In this document: positions 48,001 to 60,383 of the stretch, in pieces
Layout: each line of letters opens with the position of its first letter
How positions within the stretch are numbered: the first letter of the stretch is position 1
Origin: Tribonema minus
Taxonomy: Eukaryota > Sar > Xanthophyceae > Tribonematales > Tribonemataceae
DNA length: 64,000 nt
Assembly (NCBI GenBank): GCA_017506865.1
Contig: JAFCMP010000034.1
Location: 310,001-374,000 of the forward strand
Reading direction: 5' to 3'
Made by a program: the position numbers and the translations under genes
The notes under the pieces: generated by a model
What the model was told of the DNA's origin: nothing
The model's database searches: none
The model's input: the letters and a program-made list of their open reading frames with translations, nothing else

Positions 48001-51000
48001 TTGAGCGCTGCCATCTGATGCCCCGCACGCGGTGCGATGCGCAGTCTCAGGTGATCGTAGCGCAAGCGGCGCACCAGTGCAAATGTCAACCCTCTGCATC
48101 TCGGGAGCGGATTGTATCACCTGCAGGTCGAGGGCTATCCCGTTGGCGTTGCGCGCTTCGTACTCGTAGCTGTCGCCGCGTCGGATCAGGCGGCCCTTGC
48201 GGCCCGTCATCTGCAAGCACAGAGAGATCGGTGCAACTTCAGAGGTGGGCAACTGCTGACTGAGGATCAGGAGGCGTGGCAAGTCCTAATTGCCGGTGTG
48301 CTCAGGCACAAACATCAACTGCGCACTTTGAAGAGTACCGGTATGCCAAACCGTTTGGTGTAATGATGGGCTCCTGTCGTTGTCTCCTTTGGGTTGAAGA
48401 CTTTGACTGCATAAACTCGCATTATAATGTAGCGTATCTTCGTGGCATATGGAAGTATGGTCCCCTGGTAGAAAGTATGAGCATTGGTGACGAAAGCATA
48501 CTTTGAATGCGCTTGCAGGGCAGTAAAGCTCAGCATCAACGATTTGCAACGTTCTAACTTGATTGCCTGACAAACAAAGTTGTTTGAGCAATGCGGCACG
48601 CAGCAGTGCTCAACTGCAGCACCCGCATGTGGTCCACGGCACGCGAAAGGCTGCACCGCTTTGCGGGCGTGCGCAGTCGTCCACCAACCTGTCCAAACAG
48701 AACCAAGCTGCCACTGACAATCAGCTCGCGGTCAAGCTGGGAGTTGAGCACCTGAAGGGCAACCAGTTGTGAGGGTTCTGTACACTTTGAAGTCAACTGT
48801 ACACAGGGTGTATGTGTGTATGACATTTGTTGGTCTAGCGGTAGCGATCACAAGACAACTGGCAGATCCGATTGCATCAGTGCCGCCATCCCGCGGACCA
48901 CACCAGAAGCCTACAACTCCTATGATCCTCTGCGCTCCGACATCAGTGCACATGCTTTGTGGAGCGGAAGCAAGGCAACAGCAGTGCTCAACAGCGGCGC
49001 TCACCTCCGCCACCTTGCCAGGCCCGCCGAGCTCCTGTGGCAGAGGCAGGCAAGGGACAGTGGGTGGCATACATTATACGCGTGTACTTCAGCACATCAC
49101 AAAAAACACAACGTACACTGCTCAGCCATGTTGTGTCGCAACACTGAAAATGTGTGCGAGAATGATTGATCCTACTGATTGTCGACGCCATCAGCAACTG
49201 CAGAGTATCCCGGGGATTGCTGCGCCTTTTCCACCGGGGCGAGAGTTGTTGAAGTATGACTCGCTCCATTCAGCAAGCTGCGCAACGTCCTGAATGAACG
49301 CACTACTCAACGGGCCGTTGCGCGATGGCTGCATCGACATTCCAGAATTCCACACACCCATGGGCAAAGCTAAGTGCCACCAAGATGCCTAGCAATGAGC
49401 ATCAAACACAGAGCGGTGCAGTGCCGCCATAGTAACAAAAAATGGGCTGTGGGCACTGCATTAGCTCAGCATTGCAAATTAGCCATCGCGCAATTTATCA
49501 CTCCATCCGCATCCTTGATTACACACAGCAGGCGCGGACGCACCCCGAGACACTCAAGTGCACGCTCCCGCCGCAACGCATCAGCATATCACAACAGTGC
49601 TCCACATATCCCCCCCCCCCCCGCCGCTTACCCCCTTCGTAGGGCACCCAGGTAGTGAAAGCGCCCGCTTGCAGGTTCCAGGCAAGCGGATCTGCAGTGA
49701 AAGCGCACAACGCCACCGTGCTACCACTTTCGCGCCCGCCTTTCACCTCGATGAGCTGGTCCAGGGGGTTCCCCGGCAGGCCCAGCGCGCTCACGGCGTC
49801 CAGCAGCTCCTGCTGCCGCGCCAACGCCGCGTCGTAGCGCTGCTGCTTGAGCGCCTGCACCTGCGCGTGCACCACGGACGTCTGCGCCTCCGCCTCGCGC
49901 TGCCGCTCCCGCTTCTCCGTCGTCGCCACCGACGCGTCGCTGGCGCTGGCGCTGCCCGACCGCTCCCGCTTCTTGGCTCCGCGGCGCTGCTTCTTGCTGC
50001 CGCCCGCGGTGCCGCGTCCGTCGCTGCTGCGGTTGTCAGCACTGCTGGAGGCGGCGCTGCCGCTCCGCGCTTTCCCGGCGGATGCGCCGCTGGCGCTGCT
50101 GCCGCTGCCGCCTTCGCTTTGGCTTTCGCAGCCGCTGGGCTCTGCGCTGCCTCTGTCGCTGATGCGGCTCTGCACGGCCGTGCCCTTCCTTGAAGCGCCA
50201 CTGGTGCTGCCTCCCTTCGCACGCTGCTTTGCCGTTTTGCTGCCCCCCGCGTCACTGCTGTTGATGCTACCGCCGCTGCCCGCCTTGCCACTTGGCTTGC
50301 CACGCTTTGGTGCGGCCGACTTGCCGCGCGCTGCGCTGCGAGCTCTGCTGCCGCCGCTGCTGCCTGCGCTCTCCGCTTCCGCGCCACTGCCGTCACTGGC
50401 GCGGCGCGCGCCGCCCGGCGCCTTTCCGCGGCGCCGATCGCCGCTGCCGCCGCCGTCGCTGCTGCGCTCCTCGCTCTCATCGCTCTCCGCGCTGCTGCTG
50501 CCCGTGCTTGCCTCCTCCTCGTCGCTCTCATCCTCATCCTCGTCCTCCTCCTCCTCTGAGGTGGACGCCTCCGCGTACACGCTGCGGCGCCCGCGCGGCC
50601 CCCCCAGCTTCGCGACCGCCCCCCGCACCGCGCCCCGCCCGTGGTCGCGCTCCTTCGGGCCGGCCGCGCGGCGCGCGAGGGCGTGCGCGCGCCGCTCCGC
50701 CGCCTCCGCGCGGCGCACCACGCGCGGCCGCGGCGGCAGCGGCAGGCACTTCTTGACGACGCGGCGCAGCGTGTGGTGCGGCGCGCTAAACGTGTCGGGC
50801 AGCGTCTCGCTCTGCGCCTCGGCGAGCGCGGCGAGCGTGCCCGCCTCGCCCGTGGACTGCAGGCCGATGACGCACGCTTGGCCGGCGTCGAGGGCGGCGC
50901 GTGCGATCGCGATGGCCGCCGGCACCTGCGAGCATGCATGGTGGGTAGGAGGGGAGGTAGATGAGGCACTGGAGGTCATCGCATTTGGTGTACAGTACAC

Positions 51001-54000
51001 TTGCATGGCAGCTGGCGACTGCCTGTAACGTGATGTTGGGGACACAGCTGGGTTTGAACAAGGTTGTCGAGTGGCGGAACCAGTACAGAAGCTGCAGCAG
51101 CTTGATCAGTGTCCGGGTTCCCTGAAAGCACAGTGATGGTGTCATCAACAATAACACCCTACAGAGAGCTTGGAGCATGGTCTGTTTGCACTCTAACAGA
51201 CATCATCTCAGCAGCAAACACCTGCACGCTCTAAGCGACATCAACGCTTGCGAGCTGTCAGCACGCAGCAAGCCCCCCCCCCCCCAACCCACACGCAAGC
51301 AGCCACACACAGCGCTTCCGCCTCGCTCTGCACACGCACGCGGCTCGCGCGCCGCCCCGCACCTTGCTGGCGATGCACAGGTCGCGGAAGAACCGCTGGT
51401 GCGCGCCCCAGAAGTAGCGCCACACGCGCTGCGCGGACTCCGTGCGCCGCTCGCGCCGCGCCGCCGCGCCGCCGCCGCCGTCGCCGCCATCACTCTGCAT
51501 CAAACAGTCGTCCTCTTCGCTGTCGGCGTCGCTGCCGGAGCTCTCGTGCAGGTCTACAATGAGGTCGGGGAGGCCGGGGCCCGCGGGGTTCGGCAGCCGC
51601 AGCAGGCGGCCGCGCTCGTCGAGCGACGCCGCGACCTCGCGCCGCAGGCGCTGCCACAGCGCCGCCGCCCTGTCGTACACGGCGAGCGCGCCGGGCGTGA
51701 CGTCGTCGCACATGGGCAGCTCGAAGCCGCAGCCCGCGAAGCTCAGCGTGCGGCAGAGAAACGCGCCGGACTGCTTGAGGTGCATGGCCATCTGCGCGCG
51801 GTTTGAGGCGCAGGGGGGGGTACAGGGGGGGGGGGGGGGTGAGAGCGGGTGAGGGGAAGCATGAGAGGGGGTTTACGGAGGGGGGCATGGACGCGGCAAC
51901 GCATGCAGAATGGCGCCTTTTGCAGGCCTCAAGAGGAGTGGCACGCTACACTGTGTATGCTGCTTTTCAATGACACAGTCATCATCCCCGCGCTCAGACT
52001 GCAGTGCGAATGGAGCATGCCAAGGTAGTCGGACGAGGTAGCAGTATGTGGGCATCACATCAAGGTCCAGTGACAGCATGCATGTCACAGCATGTTTGGC
52101 ATGCAGGCTTAGCGTATGAGCAGAGGCGTGAGTGCGCTGCCAATCACAGCAGGCAGACCTGAACATGGGCGCTACAAGATGTGGATGTCAAATTGGAGAG
52201 ATTTTTTCAAACTTCGGTTGATGTGTAAGCGCACACTGATTGTTTAGGTACACGAACAAGAATGACGACAAGAACCCATGCGGAATACAATGTACGCGGT
52301 CGCACTTGACATTCATCATTGGCATTCTGAAAGTGTCAGAACTGTACAATGCTCTGATGGACATGTGTGATCCAAGGGAGAGGGGAGAAGGGGGGGGGGG
52401 GAGCGGCCACAGAAGGGAAAAGGGGCGATTTTGCTAGTCAAAGGTGGCATTCCAGTAAATTTGCCCAACAGGGCATGCAACTAGGCGCACCATTAAAAGT
52501 TTACCTGAGAAATAAAGAAAGTGCGTTGATCACGACACACGAGCGCCGTCCTCGAGATGCACCATCAGGGCCGGCACTTACCATTTCCATAGCGCCCACG
52601 CCATGGCCGTCTACAGTGCCCAGCAGCTGCTCAAACCCTGAGGGGAATGGGGTGCCTTGGCCCCACAGCCCTAGCCGCGTCATGTACCCCTGCGCAACAC
52701 AGGCGCACACAGAGCATGATTTGTCAGGCAGGTGCAGCAGGCATGAACACAGCTTCGCCGAAGCTTGTGGGCGCCGGCTGCACATCGCGCACGCGCAGCA
52801 ATCCGAAGCGCCTCGATGGCAGCAGTACCCGAGTTCCGATAAACAGCGGGGGGAACGTCGCAGCAACGCTCAACTACTGCGGAGGCACCCGAAACAGCGT
52901 GCGCGAGCGGCGCCGTCGGCAAGCTGCGCCTCTCAAGAAGGCAAGACGGGGCAAGCGCACAAGCGCGGCTCACCAGGTTGCGAGGCTCGCTCGCGCCCGT
53001 CGCGCTGCAGTAGACGACGCGCGCGTTCGGCAGGCGCGCCTGCAGCTCCACGACGGCGCGCCCGCTCTGCGACGAGGGCCCGTTGCCCGCGCCGCTGTAG
53101 AAGTTCTTGGCGCGGTGGCACTCGTCCAGGAGGAGGCAGCCGTCGAACGCCGCGCCGCCCGCCCACGCGATGAGCTGCTCGAGGCGCGACGTGGCGCGCC
53201 CGCGCGCGCCGCCGGGGCGCTTGGCCACGAGCGTGCTGTACGTGAGGAACATGACGCCGTGCCCGAAGCGCAGGTTGCCGTACGGCGCCTTCTGGAGCGG
53301 GTAGGAGGGGATGTACGCGCCGCGCGTGCGCGGGGGGCCCACGAGGCGGCGGCGGCGCGGCCCGGCGCCTGCGCGCATGGTGGCAGGGGGGCGCGGGGGG
53401 GGTGAGGGGGGTGGGGGGGTGGGGGCTGTGACAGAGCTTGGCATGGGCGGCATGCATGGCGCTGACAGCAGGAGATATAGCATTGGCATGGATGAGGCGC
53501 CCACAGCGGGCGTCGCATGGCGTGAGCGCCATCGCACTGTCGCCGCCCGCACGTGGGTGCTGCTGTCCAACAGCGGTTACGGCTGCTCGAAGCGGCCGCA
53601 CATGCGTCGCTAAATGCAGCATCAGCAGCGTGCTCATGAAGAATGCCGAATTGAAGTGGTCATAGCATCTGATCGCGACAGGTTTATACACGCGTCACTG
53701 GTACGCACCGATGTCATCTAGATCGCGCCGCGCATCCAGCGCAAGATCGGCTCCCACGGAGATCCATATGTGCTTGTTGCGGCCGCGCAGCGTGTTCTCC
53801 AGGATCATCGCGGCCAGCTGCCTCCCCTTGCCTGACGCAGCAGAGTTGCGGTCATGCAGTGTGAGTGTTTTCACAGATGACACAAAATAGGCGCGCACCG
53901 GCTGGCACCGGCTGGCACCGGCTGCTGCGTTCACACCAACTGCAACGAACATTGCAGCCACATAATCTCGGACATAGGTGCTCTCGCAGCTTAACTTCTT

Positions 54001-55184
54001 AGCTTGGGTACCTGCTGGCTTCGAAGAGCGGTGACGGCTCGCAAGAGTTTGTGATGTTTGCGCTGAGCTACTGCTCAGTTCATTGAGAACCAGTGCAGTG
54101 TCCGGGCAGATTGAAATTTGCAAGAGTGTGCGTCGGCAAGCACGCCAGCTCAGCTGCGACTGTGAGGTGTAGCACTTACTGATCATGCCATCACCGCTCG
54201 CATGGCAATACATGAGTCGTGCACTCACAAGGCGAGTGCGCAGTGCACATGGAAAGCTGCACGCCCGCCGCTCATGTATCAGGCAAAGCGCCCCGCCAGC
54301 AGTAACCCAAGCGTCGCGCGCGTATCGCCCACTAGTGTTGGCAGCGGCGGTGCTGACGAAACATGGCGTTTCCGATGTACTGCAGTTGCACACTACTCAC
54401 CGACACCAGCGCCGTCCCCCAGGAAGAAACCCCCGCGCGACACGCCGTCCGGCAGGTACGTCTCGTGCCGCTGCGCGGCGTACACGACCGACTCCAGCTG
54501 CAGGCCGGACAGCTTGCCGCTGCCGATGACGTCCGCGGGGCCCTCCAGCGACAGCAGTGCGGGCGTGTACCAGATGTCGGGCGGCATGACGGCCGCCATT
54601 GTCGCGCTTTCGACCGTGGCGTCTGGGTGCGGCCTGCCGTATGCGAGCTTCACGGGCTTGTAGTCGCAGAAGCTGACGTCGTCAATGTCCTCCTCGAGGT
54701 CCGCGGCGTCCTCGTGCTGGTCGGCGGCCGGCGGCGGCCCGGGCGACTCCGGCATCGTGGCGAGCCCGGGGGACTCCGCGGCCGCGCCGCCCGCCGCCGC
54801 GGCGAGCAGCAGCTGCTGCGGCGTGGGGGGTTCGTGGGACGGCGGCAGGCCGAGTGCGTGCAGGGCGAACTGCTGCGCGGCGAGCCCTGCCACGTCTCCG
54901 GACGGCAACTGCATGGTCTGCTGCTGCTGTTGCTGCAGGGAGAGCTGCACAAGCGGTGGCACTATGCCGTTAGCAACGAGGATTGCCGCCTGCTGCAGAG
55001 CCATCCGCTGCTGCACTGCCTGCTGCTGATGGAGCTGTGCGACGGTTAGCTGCTGCTGCAGGCGCAGGAGGTAGCGCTGCTGATCGGTCACCAGGGTTTG
55101 CATATCCTGAATGCCTTCCTCACTTTCTGGGACCGCAGCAGCTGCTGCTGGTGCCAACTGCTCATTGTCTGTCTCCTTCTCCAC
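38622..55184 (-). CDS. SBNO: Strawberry-notch (SBNO) family helicase with C-terminal PHD finger
   Basis: Nuclear DExD/H ATPase; relatives act with chromatin remodelling and transcription. At least 19 exons: 55184-54401, 53831-53709, 53368-52974, 52689-52582, 51791-51363, 50925-49747, 49034-49005, 48210-48121, 47836-47750, 46986-46921, 46326-46206, 45404-45108, 44126-44037, 43018-42576, 42462-42372 (end uncertain), 42125-42039, 41599-41476, 41065-39283, 38866-38622; about 2,190 residues. N-terminus Gln-rich. Lobe 1: GDGAGVGKGRQ (Walker A), [20 protein letters not shown]. Lobe 2: [58 protein letters not shown]. The SBNO C-terminal domain follows ([30 protein letters not shown]). Exon 18 adds a C4HC3 PHD finger ([26 protein letters not shown]) and a long acidic/basic tail. 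Joins fail at two points: between 47750 and 46986 about nine residues (ADRR..NQR) are missing, and exon 15 does not meet exon 16 in phase. Confidence 0.92.
45004..45075. repeat. CAG trinucleotide repeat in an SBNO intron
   Basis: An almost pure (CAG)n array interrupted once by CACCAC, about 30 bases inside the intron that follows SBNO exon 12 (donor at 45107). In the transcript it is a CUG repeat. Confidence 0.95.
46351..46410. repeat. 30-bp tandem duplication near a 3' splice site
   Basis: Two head-to-tail 30-bp units (46351-46380, 46381-46410) containing CAAAAGCTGGAG, three differences. They lie 25-85 bases upstream of the acceptor of SBNO exon 11 (46327), where a branch point is expected. 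Confidence 0.9.
53895..53924. repeat. Three tandem copies of GCACCGGCTG
   Basis: Perfect 10-bp unit repeated three times in the SBNO intron just upstream of exon 2. Confidence 0.9.
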
Positions 55185-55999
55185 CTATTGTAGTAGATTG
55201 ACAGTCATCCACCTTTAGTCCTCTCACCAGCGGTCACAAGATCGAGCATGCAGTTGTGAAGAGTGGACACCGCTAGACTCTCGATCGTACAGCTTATGAT
55301 TTGCGATGATTCGTGTGCGCCGCTATCAGAAACTGCTGGTCATCAGACATCACGCGATCATGAGGCGACGCAGGCCGTGCCGCCACCGTGGGCTGATGAC
55401 TCGACTTTTAAAAAGAAAGAAGTTCGAAAAAGGTTTGGCAGCTCCATCAGAAGCTGTCAATCGACTTATGCTCGACATCGCTGCGCGCAAACTGAGGCGT
55501 TGCATCAGCAAATCAGCTTTCGGAAGAAGGAAGAGAGCGATCGCAACAGCGCGGTGCCAGCCTCGGACGAACCTGTTGGTCGCTGTCTGGGCTGTCCATC
55601 TTGGCAGGATGGATCCGAGCGTGTGAGACGGCACGAAGCCTGTCGTGTCACGCCGGGCCCGCAGCGGGAGCACAGTGATGTTTCTAGCGACGTCGATAAT
55701 CGCCGATGCGCATTGATGAATGCTGTGATAGGCCCCGCCCGCCGGATTTCAAATTTTAACTTCAAGGCCTGCCCCAACTTCAACGATTGCCTTTGCGGCT
55801 GCAAAACAACAGTGTCGTAACTTGTTGCTCGCTTCTGGCGTTAAACGGCTTCAAGGTGAGTGGTCAGCCATGCCTGAGAGAAAACGCTATAGATCCACTG
55901 GCATTGACTCGTCTGTCGGATTGTGCGTGGTGCGCCTGGGTGTGCAGCTCTTGCTGACGGCTGACCTTTTTTGATGTTCAACCACCGCTGCGGAACAGG
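55185..55999. promoter_or_regulatory. Divergent upstream region, SBNO / RPLP2
   Basis: About 815 bp between the start codons of SBNO (minus) and RPLP2 (plus). An open frame at 55263-55820 (+) would encode 185 residues (or 175 from a second Met at 55293) without any recognisable motif; overlapping frames are open too, so I treat it as chance or leader sequence. Contains AACTTCAA words near 55756-55785. Confidence 0.4.
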
Positions 56000-57909
56000 A
56001 TGCGTCACCTGGCTGTCTACATGATGCTTGTGCTTGGCGGCAACGCCTCGCCTTCTGCTGAGGACGTCACCAAGGCCCTCTCCAGCGTGGGCATCGAGGC
56101 CGACGAGGCTCGCCTCTCCCAGCTGATTGCCGAGATGGAGGGCAAGGCAAGCGAGTGTATTTGTTGTGCAAACCTGATGAAAAATGCGGCATCATCTGTA
56201 GCTTGCCCGCCACTGATTGACTTGATGATGGCATGGCAGGACGCTGCGCTGTCTGGCAGGCGAGGGTGGAATGGCTCAAGAAAGTGCCCGAGTGCTTCCA
56301 ATGCCGCTGACTACAGCTGTTCTTGGAGTGCAGCACCCCCTGAGAAGCTGCATGATATCAGTATGTGACATGCCACAAGCGTCAAAAATCATCTCTTTCA
56401 CCTCGCTGGCATTTAACTGCACAATCATCGCGCTCTCAACTGCAGGACCTCAACGAGGTGATGGAGGCTGGCAAGAAGAAGCTGGCTTCTCTGGGGGGCG
56501 GTGGCGGTGGTGGCGCGCCGGCGGCTGGTGGCGCTGCAGGCGGCGCTGCTGCGGAGGCTGTGGAGGAGAAGAAGGAGGAGGTATGTACTTCTCGCGCACA
56601 GACCCTAACAGCATGACCCTGCAAGTGACTTTATTAAGCCACACAATGTGTCCACGATGACCTCTGCGCACTCTGAAGCAGTTACCTCTGCGCTCATCAG
56701 CATATCAGCCCCACGAGGGACCTGGCTACTGTTGTGCATGGTAACGTGGAAGGATGCCACTTTTTGTGAAGTGGGCAGATCATGTACCAAAAAAAGACCT
56801 TAGAGGTGCTCGTCCACTGCGCTGGGCACGTTTGTCAGTGCTCTCAGCGCTTTGCGGTGCCCGTGGGCCAATTATGCAATATGAGCTGTATGTATCTGTT
56901 GCAATTTTTAAGTCATAGCCACCGCAATCATTTTGAAACTCGCACATCAAAGCCTTGCCACTGCAACGGCTTTTGTAAGCAGTACATGAAAAACAGTCTG
57001 TGAAACATTGGACGACGTCTCGGGTAGCTTCCGTTAAAACTCCATGTGCTCGAACCTGGTATCAGTCTGTGCATCGAGTGCATGTCAAGGATAATGGGGC
57101 ACACTGAATAGAGGAAGTGTGACCATATCACATTGGTTTATGGTAGACGAGCCGAAAGCATTGGATTATCTACATATATAATGCATGAGGGGATTCTAAT
57201 CTAGTGTTGAACGCCATCACGACAGCATTTGCATCGATTTTGAATACTGTAGGACACTGCCAGTTGTCTGCAGCATGGAGTACATGGGGCATTGATGTTC
57301 TTCGGTCCACCAGTTCTTCTGGCTGTGGCTTGCAGCATGGGCTATTGATCCCATGCAGCCTGTTTGCTGGCAGTTGTGATGTTTGTTCAATGTAATGGTA
57401 TGCTCTGCCCGTCACCTTCAGCCTGCACAGTTCTGCATGCTCTCAGAGCTGTCGATAGCAGCAGCCATGCTGTGCCACAGGCATGCACCGGATGGTGTAC
57501 AAATGTCGCCAGCATCTTCACGGTAACTGAACTGACAAAGCTCAACACCGGCGGATGGCCCGTACTGCAGCATGCCATGTAGTGAAAGTCTTGGAAGTCA
57601 GTCATGGACCATTGCACTGGTCAAGCACTCTACATGATCAAGCATATGAAAGTCCCGCGTGACTTATGCTCTCACAGTACTTTGGCAACCTCTGCATCGA
57701 CATCTGCAGCGCATGACAATTGCTCCTTGACGCGCCTCATTGCCATGATCAATGATGAAATGCACCGGCGTGCACGACGCGTGCGAGCCTGGCACTGACC
57801 GCCACATGTGCTTCCGGCACTGCCACTTTGCGCTCAACAGGAGGAGGAGGAGGTCGACATGGGCGGTGGCATGGACATGTTTGGCGGCGGCGAGGGCGGC
57901 GACTACTAG
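56000..57909 (+). CDS. RPLP2: 60S acidic ribosomal protein P2
   Basis: Component of the ribosomal stalk (P0-P1-P2) that recruits translation GTPases. Exons 56000-56146, 56446-56580 and 57841-57909 join in phase 0 to 116 residues, the normal P2 length. The N-terminal helical dimerisation domain is plain ([39 protein letters not shown]), then [16 protein letters not shown], a Gly/Ala hinge, an acidic stretch ([14 protein letters not shown]) and the C-terminus [12 protein letters not shown]. The usual P-protein ending GFGLFD is replaced by [10 protein letters not shown], which may alter GTPase binding. Intron 1 (56147-56445) starts with GC, not GT (AAG|GCAAGC), and ends CTGCAG; intron 2 is unusually long at 1,260 bp. 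The start codon is set by the conserved MRHLAVY. Confidence 0.97.
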
Positions 57910-58240
57910 ACGCCGCAATAGCAGCAGTGCCTGCCATGGCGCGCCCGTGCCTTGCTAATTGACTGCTTTACCCAATATGGCGGCTTTGCATGGGCTTGGT
58001 GTCTGACTGTGCTGTGCGCACGTGCAGTGACTGGCTCTGTGTTTGCAGTTGCAGCACTTATTTTTGAGCGATTGTATCTTGTTGCATCACGGTTCACAGC
58101 ATCATTGATTACCTCTGATGATATGAGGAACACAAATTTTCAATGTGACGCTGGCGTCAGTGCACGCACCGTTGTGGTCATTTGAACAACGCATGAGATC
58201 GGCAGCGTTGCATGCGCCGTGCTTGGAAGTCAGCTCATCC

Positions 58241-58306
58241 TCCATTGCAGGCACATTGTGACCATACTTCAGATCCATTGCAGGCACATTGAGACCAGAC
58301 TTCAGA
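58241..58306. repeat. 33-bp tandem duplication
   Basis: Two adjacent 33-bp units starting TCCATTGCAGGCACATTG, differing at two positions. Confidence 0.9.
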
Positions 58307-59059
58307 CAAGCAGAATTGGTATGGCCCAATGATTACACAAGAAAATGCACATTCTGCTACACATCCACACATACAAGTCACCGTTTTCAAGCACAACATC
58401 CTGATGCAGAATTGGATCCACGCACAACCACGATGGCATGGTGCGCCAATCACTTCTCATACCTCAGCATCCCATCATCAAGCGATCATCCCAAAGCCAT
58501 TGGTGGCGTACACATCAACATGACAGATCAATCTGCGGCGTGTCGGTTCCTGACTATGACGGCTGCATGCCGTGTCATGCATGCATGATACCTAAGCCAG
58601 CAGGTATCAGGACATCCCGCTTTGTTGCGTATACCACCGAAGAGTGAACAGCGTTCACCACAAACGCAGAGCAGACTATGCGTAGACACAAGTGTGCTTC
58701 TCTATGAGAGGTTTCATGCGGATAATGCAGCTGGCGTATCGCAAAACTAGCTTTAAACCTCATGTGCAGGACATCAACGTACGTCAGCAGTCACCATTGC
58801 AAGCACATGGTCAGCATGTCATCACAGCACAAACATGATCACAAACGCTGCAGGTACCTAGTACTGTACTTGACTTGCTACTGGGTAGTCATTGTAACAG
58901 TACCAGGGCTTTCACTGGTGCCATGTGCCGCCTTGTACCAATGAATCTAAATTCTGCGCAGAAAATGTTGCACCATACCATACAGATCTCTGTTCCACCA
59001 TACGCAGACAGCAGTGCGACACTGCACGGCAAATGCGTCACCATGTACAAAGAGTACAT

Positions 59060-59307
59060 GCGCCCGCAGCACACGAAGAACAGGCGTGAGCGCACTGAAA
59101 CCCTTACTTTTGGGTAAGACACCGCATGGAGTGCTGTGCATTTGAGCAACATGCATACACAACCATCATCACATGCAAACGTATACGCGCCCGCAGCACA
59201 CGAAAAACAGGCGTGAGTGCACTCAAACCCTCACCTTTGTGTACAGCATTACAGTGTTGTGCACTGAGCAGCATGCATGCACAATTGTCATCACATGCAA
59301 ACACAAA
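59060..59307. repeat. 127-bp tandem duplication
   Basis: Units at 59060-59186 and 59187-59307, each starting GCGCCCGCAGCACACGAA and ending near CATCACATGCAAAC, with moderate divergence. Confidence 0.85.
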
Positions 59308-59909
59308 GACAGCAAATCGCAGCAGCGCAGCGGCCAGAAGAAGAGGACTGGGATCGGATCACATCTAAAACACATATGATTACCACATATGCAGGGCCGG
59401 TATCCCCCCGGTGCGCACAAAGGTGCCGCGTCGTGGGGGGGCGCGCTCGTACATGTACACAGCGCGCAAAGTCAGAGTCTGCCGGCTCTTGCGTCTACAG
59501 CACATGCAAACGACCCAATGGGCATCCGTGCCTGGCAAGGCGGAAATCTGGTAGGCCTGCTAGGAATCTCAGCCTCGCCGTTGGCACTAAAGGTGTCGCT
59601 AGCGGTGCACGCGTCCAGCGTGCCGTGAGGGCACATCATGCCCGCCCAGGGTAGTCCGAGGGGCTGGGCGTCGCCTTTAGGGCGCCAACTATCTTCGTTT
59701 TACAAGTGCACCTGTATTAGCTGGCCGCCGTAGAGCCGCTAGGTAGGTAATATCGACAGGGTAACAAGACAGCTCTGGTAGGGTTACTACGCATGGGATA
59801 CGGTTCCTCTGATGACACCCCTAGCAGGTGTGAATGCGGAACCCTGCAACCGATAGCCGCCCGCCGCCTCCACGGTGCGAGGGTTTGTGTGACGTAGGCA
59901 GTTTAAGGT

Positions 59910-60383
59910 TCACCACTCGAGTGAGAATACCTCTTGATCTGCCGCGAATGGTGCGGGGTCGGCGTCCGGTTCCAAGCCGAAACTTGTCGTCATGAAGTCG
60001 TTGAGAGCATCTTCTTCAGCAGGCGATGGCGATATCAGGCCTTTGTGTTGGGACATGCGTGCCCACATGTCCCATGCGAGAGTCTGGCACTCGAGCTGCA
60101 AGGAAACCTCTGCTGCCTTCTCTCCCTCGTAAGATGACGGTGGGATGGTGATGGCGATAGAGCCCTCGTCCTCGGAGTCGTCCACCACCAGGTGTGGAGG
60201 CGGGTGCTGTTTGCTGGTGCTGTGGGTTCGTTGATGGAGCCAGGCGCTAGATGTGCTGGAGCCGGCCGAGCACATGCTGGAGTAGTCGACGAAGCTGCAG
60301 GCGGAGCTCATGACGATGAAGGCAGTGTGTGATCTTGCGCTGTCTCCCGCTTGTCTGGCGTAGATTCTGCTTTGCTCCTTCAA
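59910..60383 (-). CDS. Orphan acidic protein, single exon (hypothetical)
   Basis: An uninterrupted frame of 157 residues; Met25 (MSSACSFVDYSS, start at 60311) is an alternative start. I do not recognise a family. It is Ser-rich at the N-terminus, then acidic (LVVDDSEDEGSIAITIPPSS), with a more ordered stretch (VSLQLECQTLAWDMWARMSQ) and an acidic, aromatic C-terminus (ADQEVFSLEW) resembling a short activation or docking motif. There is no intron, unlike every other gene in the window, and no signal or membrane segment. Codon choice looks balanced rather than GC-extreme. It lies in the compositionally distinct stretch 59390-60700, so a transferred or element-borne gene is possible; so is a chance ORF. 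Confidence 0.42.
   Translation of the reverse strand: MKEQSRIYARQAGDSARSHTAFIVMSSACSFVDYSSMCSAGSSTSSAWLHQRTHSTSKQHPPPHLVVDDSEDEGSIAITIPPSSYEGEKAAEVSLQLECQTLAWDMWARMSQHKGLISPSPAEEDALNDFMTTSFGLEPDADPAPFAADQEVFSLEW

Larger units (their letters stand above)
57910..59909. other. Intergenic after RPLP2, with tandem repeats
   Basis: Contains the 33-bp duplication at 58241-58306 and the 127-bp duplication at 59060-59307. From about 59390 to 59909 the composition changes: the TGCA-rich texture gives way to balanced, hairpin-prone sequence (for example GGCGTCGCCTTTAGGGCGCC at 59667-59686). I cannot match this to a known RNA or transposon. Confidence 0.5.

Noticed and set aside
55263-55820. 185-residue frame upstream of RPLP2
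   Set aside because: No recognisable motif, two overlapping frames open on the same strand, and the region is the divergent promoter of SBNO and RPLP2.
59640-59700. Possible SRP, RNase P or rRNA fragment
   Set aside because: Hairpins are present but the conserved bases of those RNAs are not; called only as an unexplained island.
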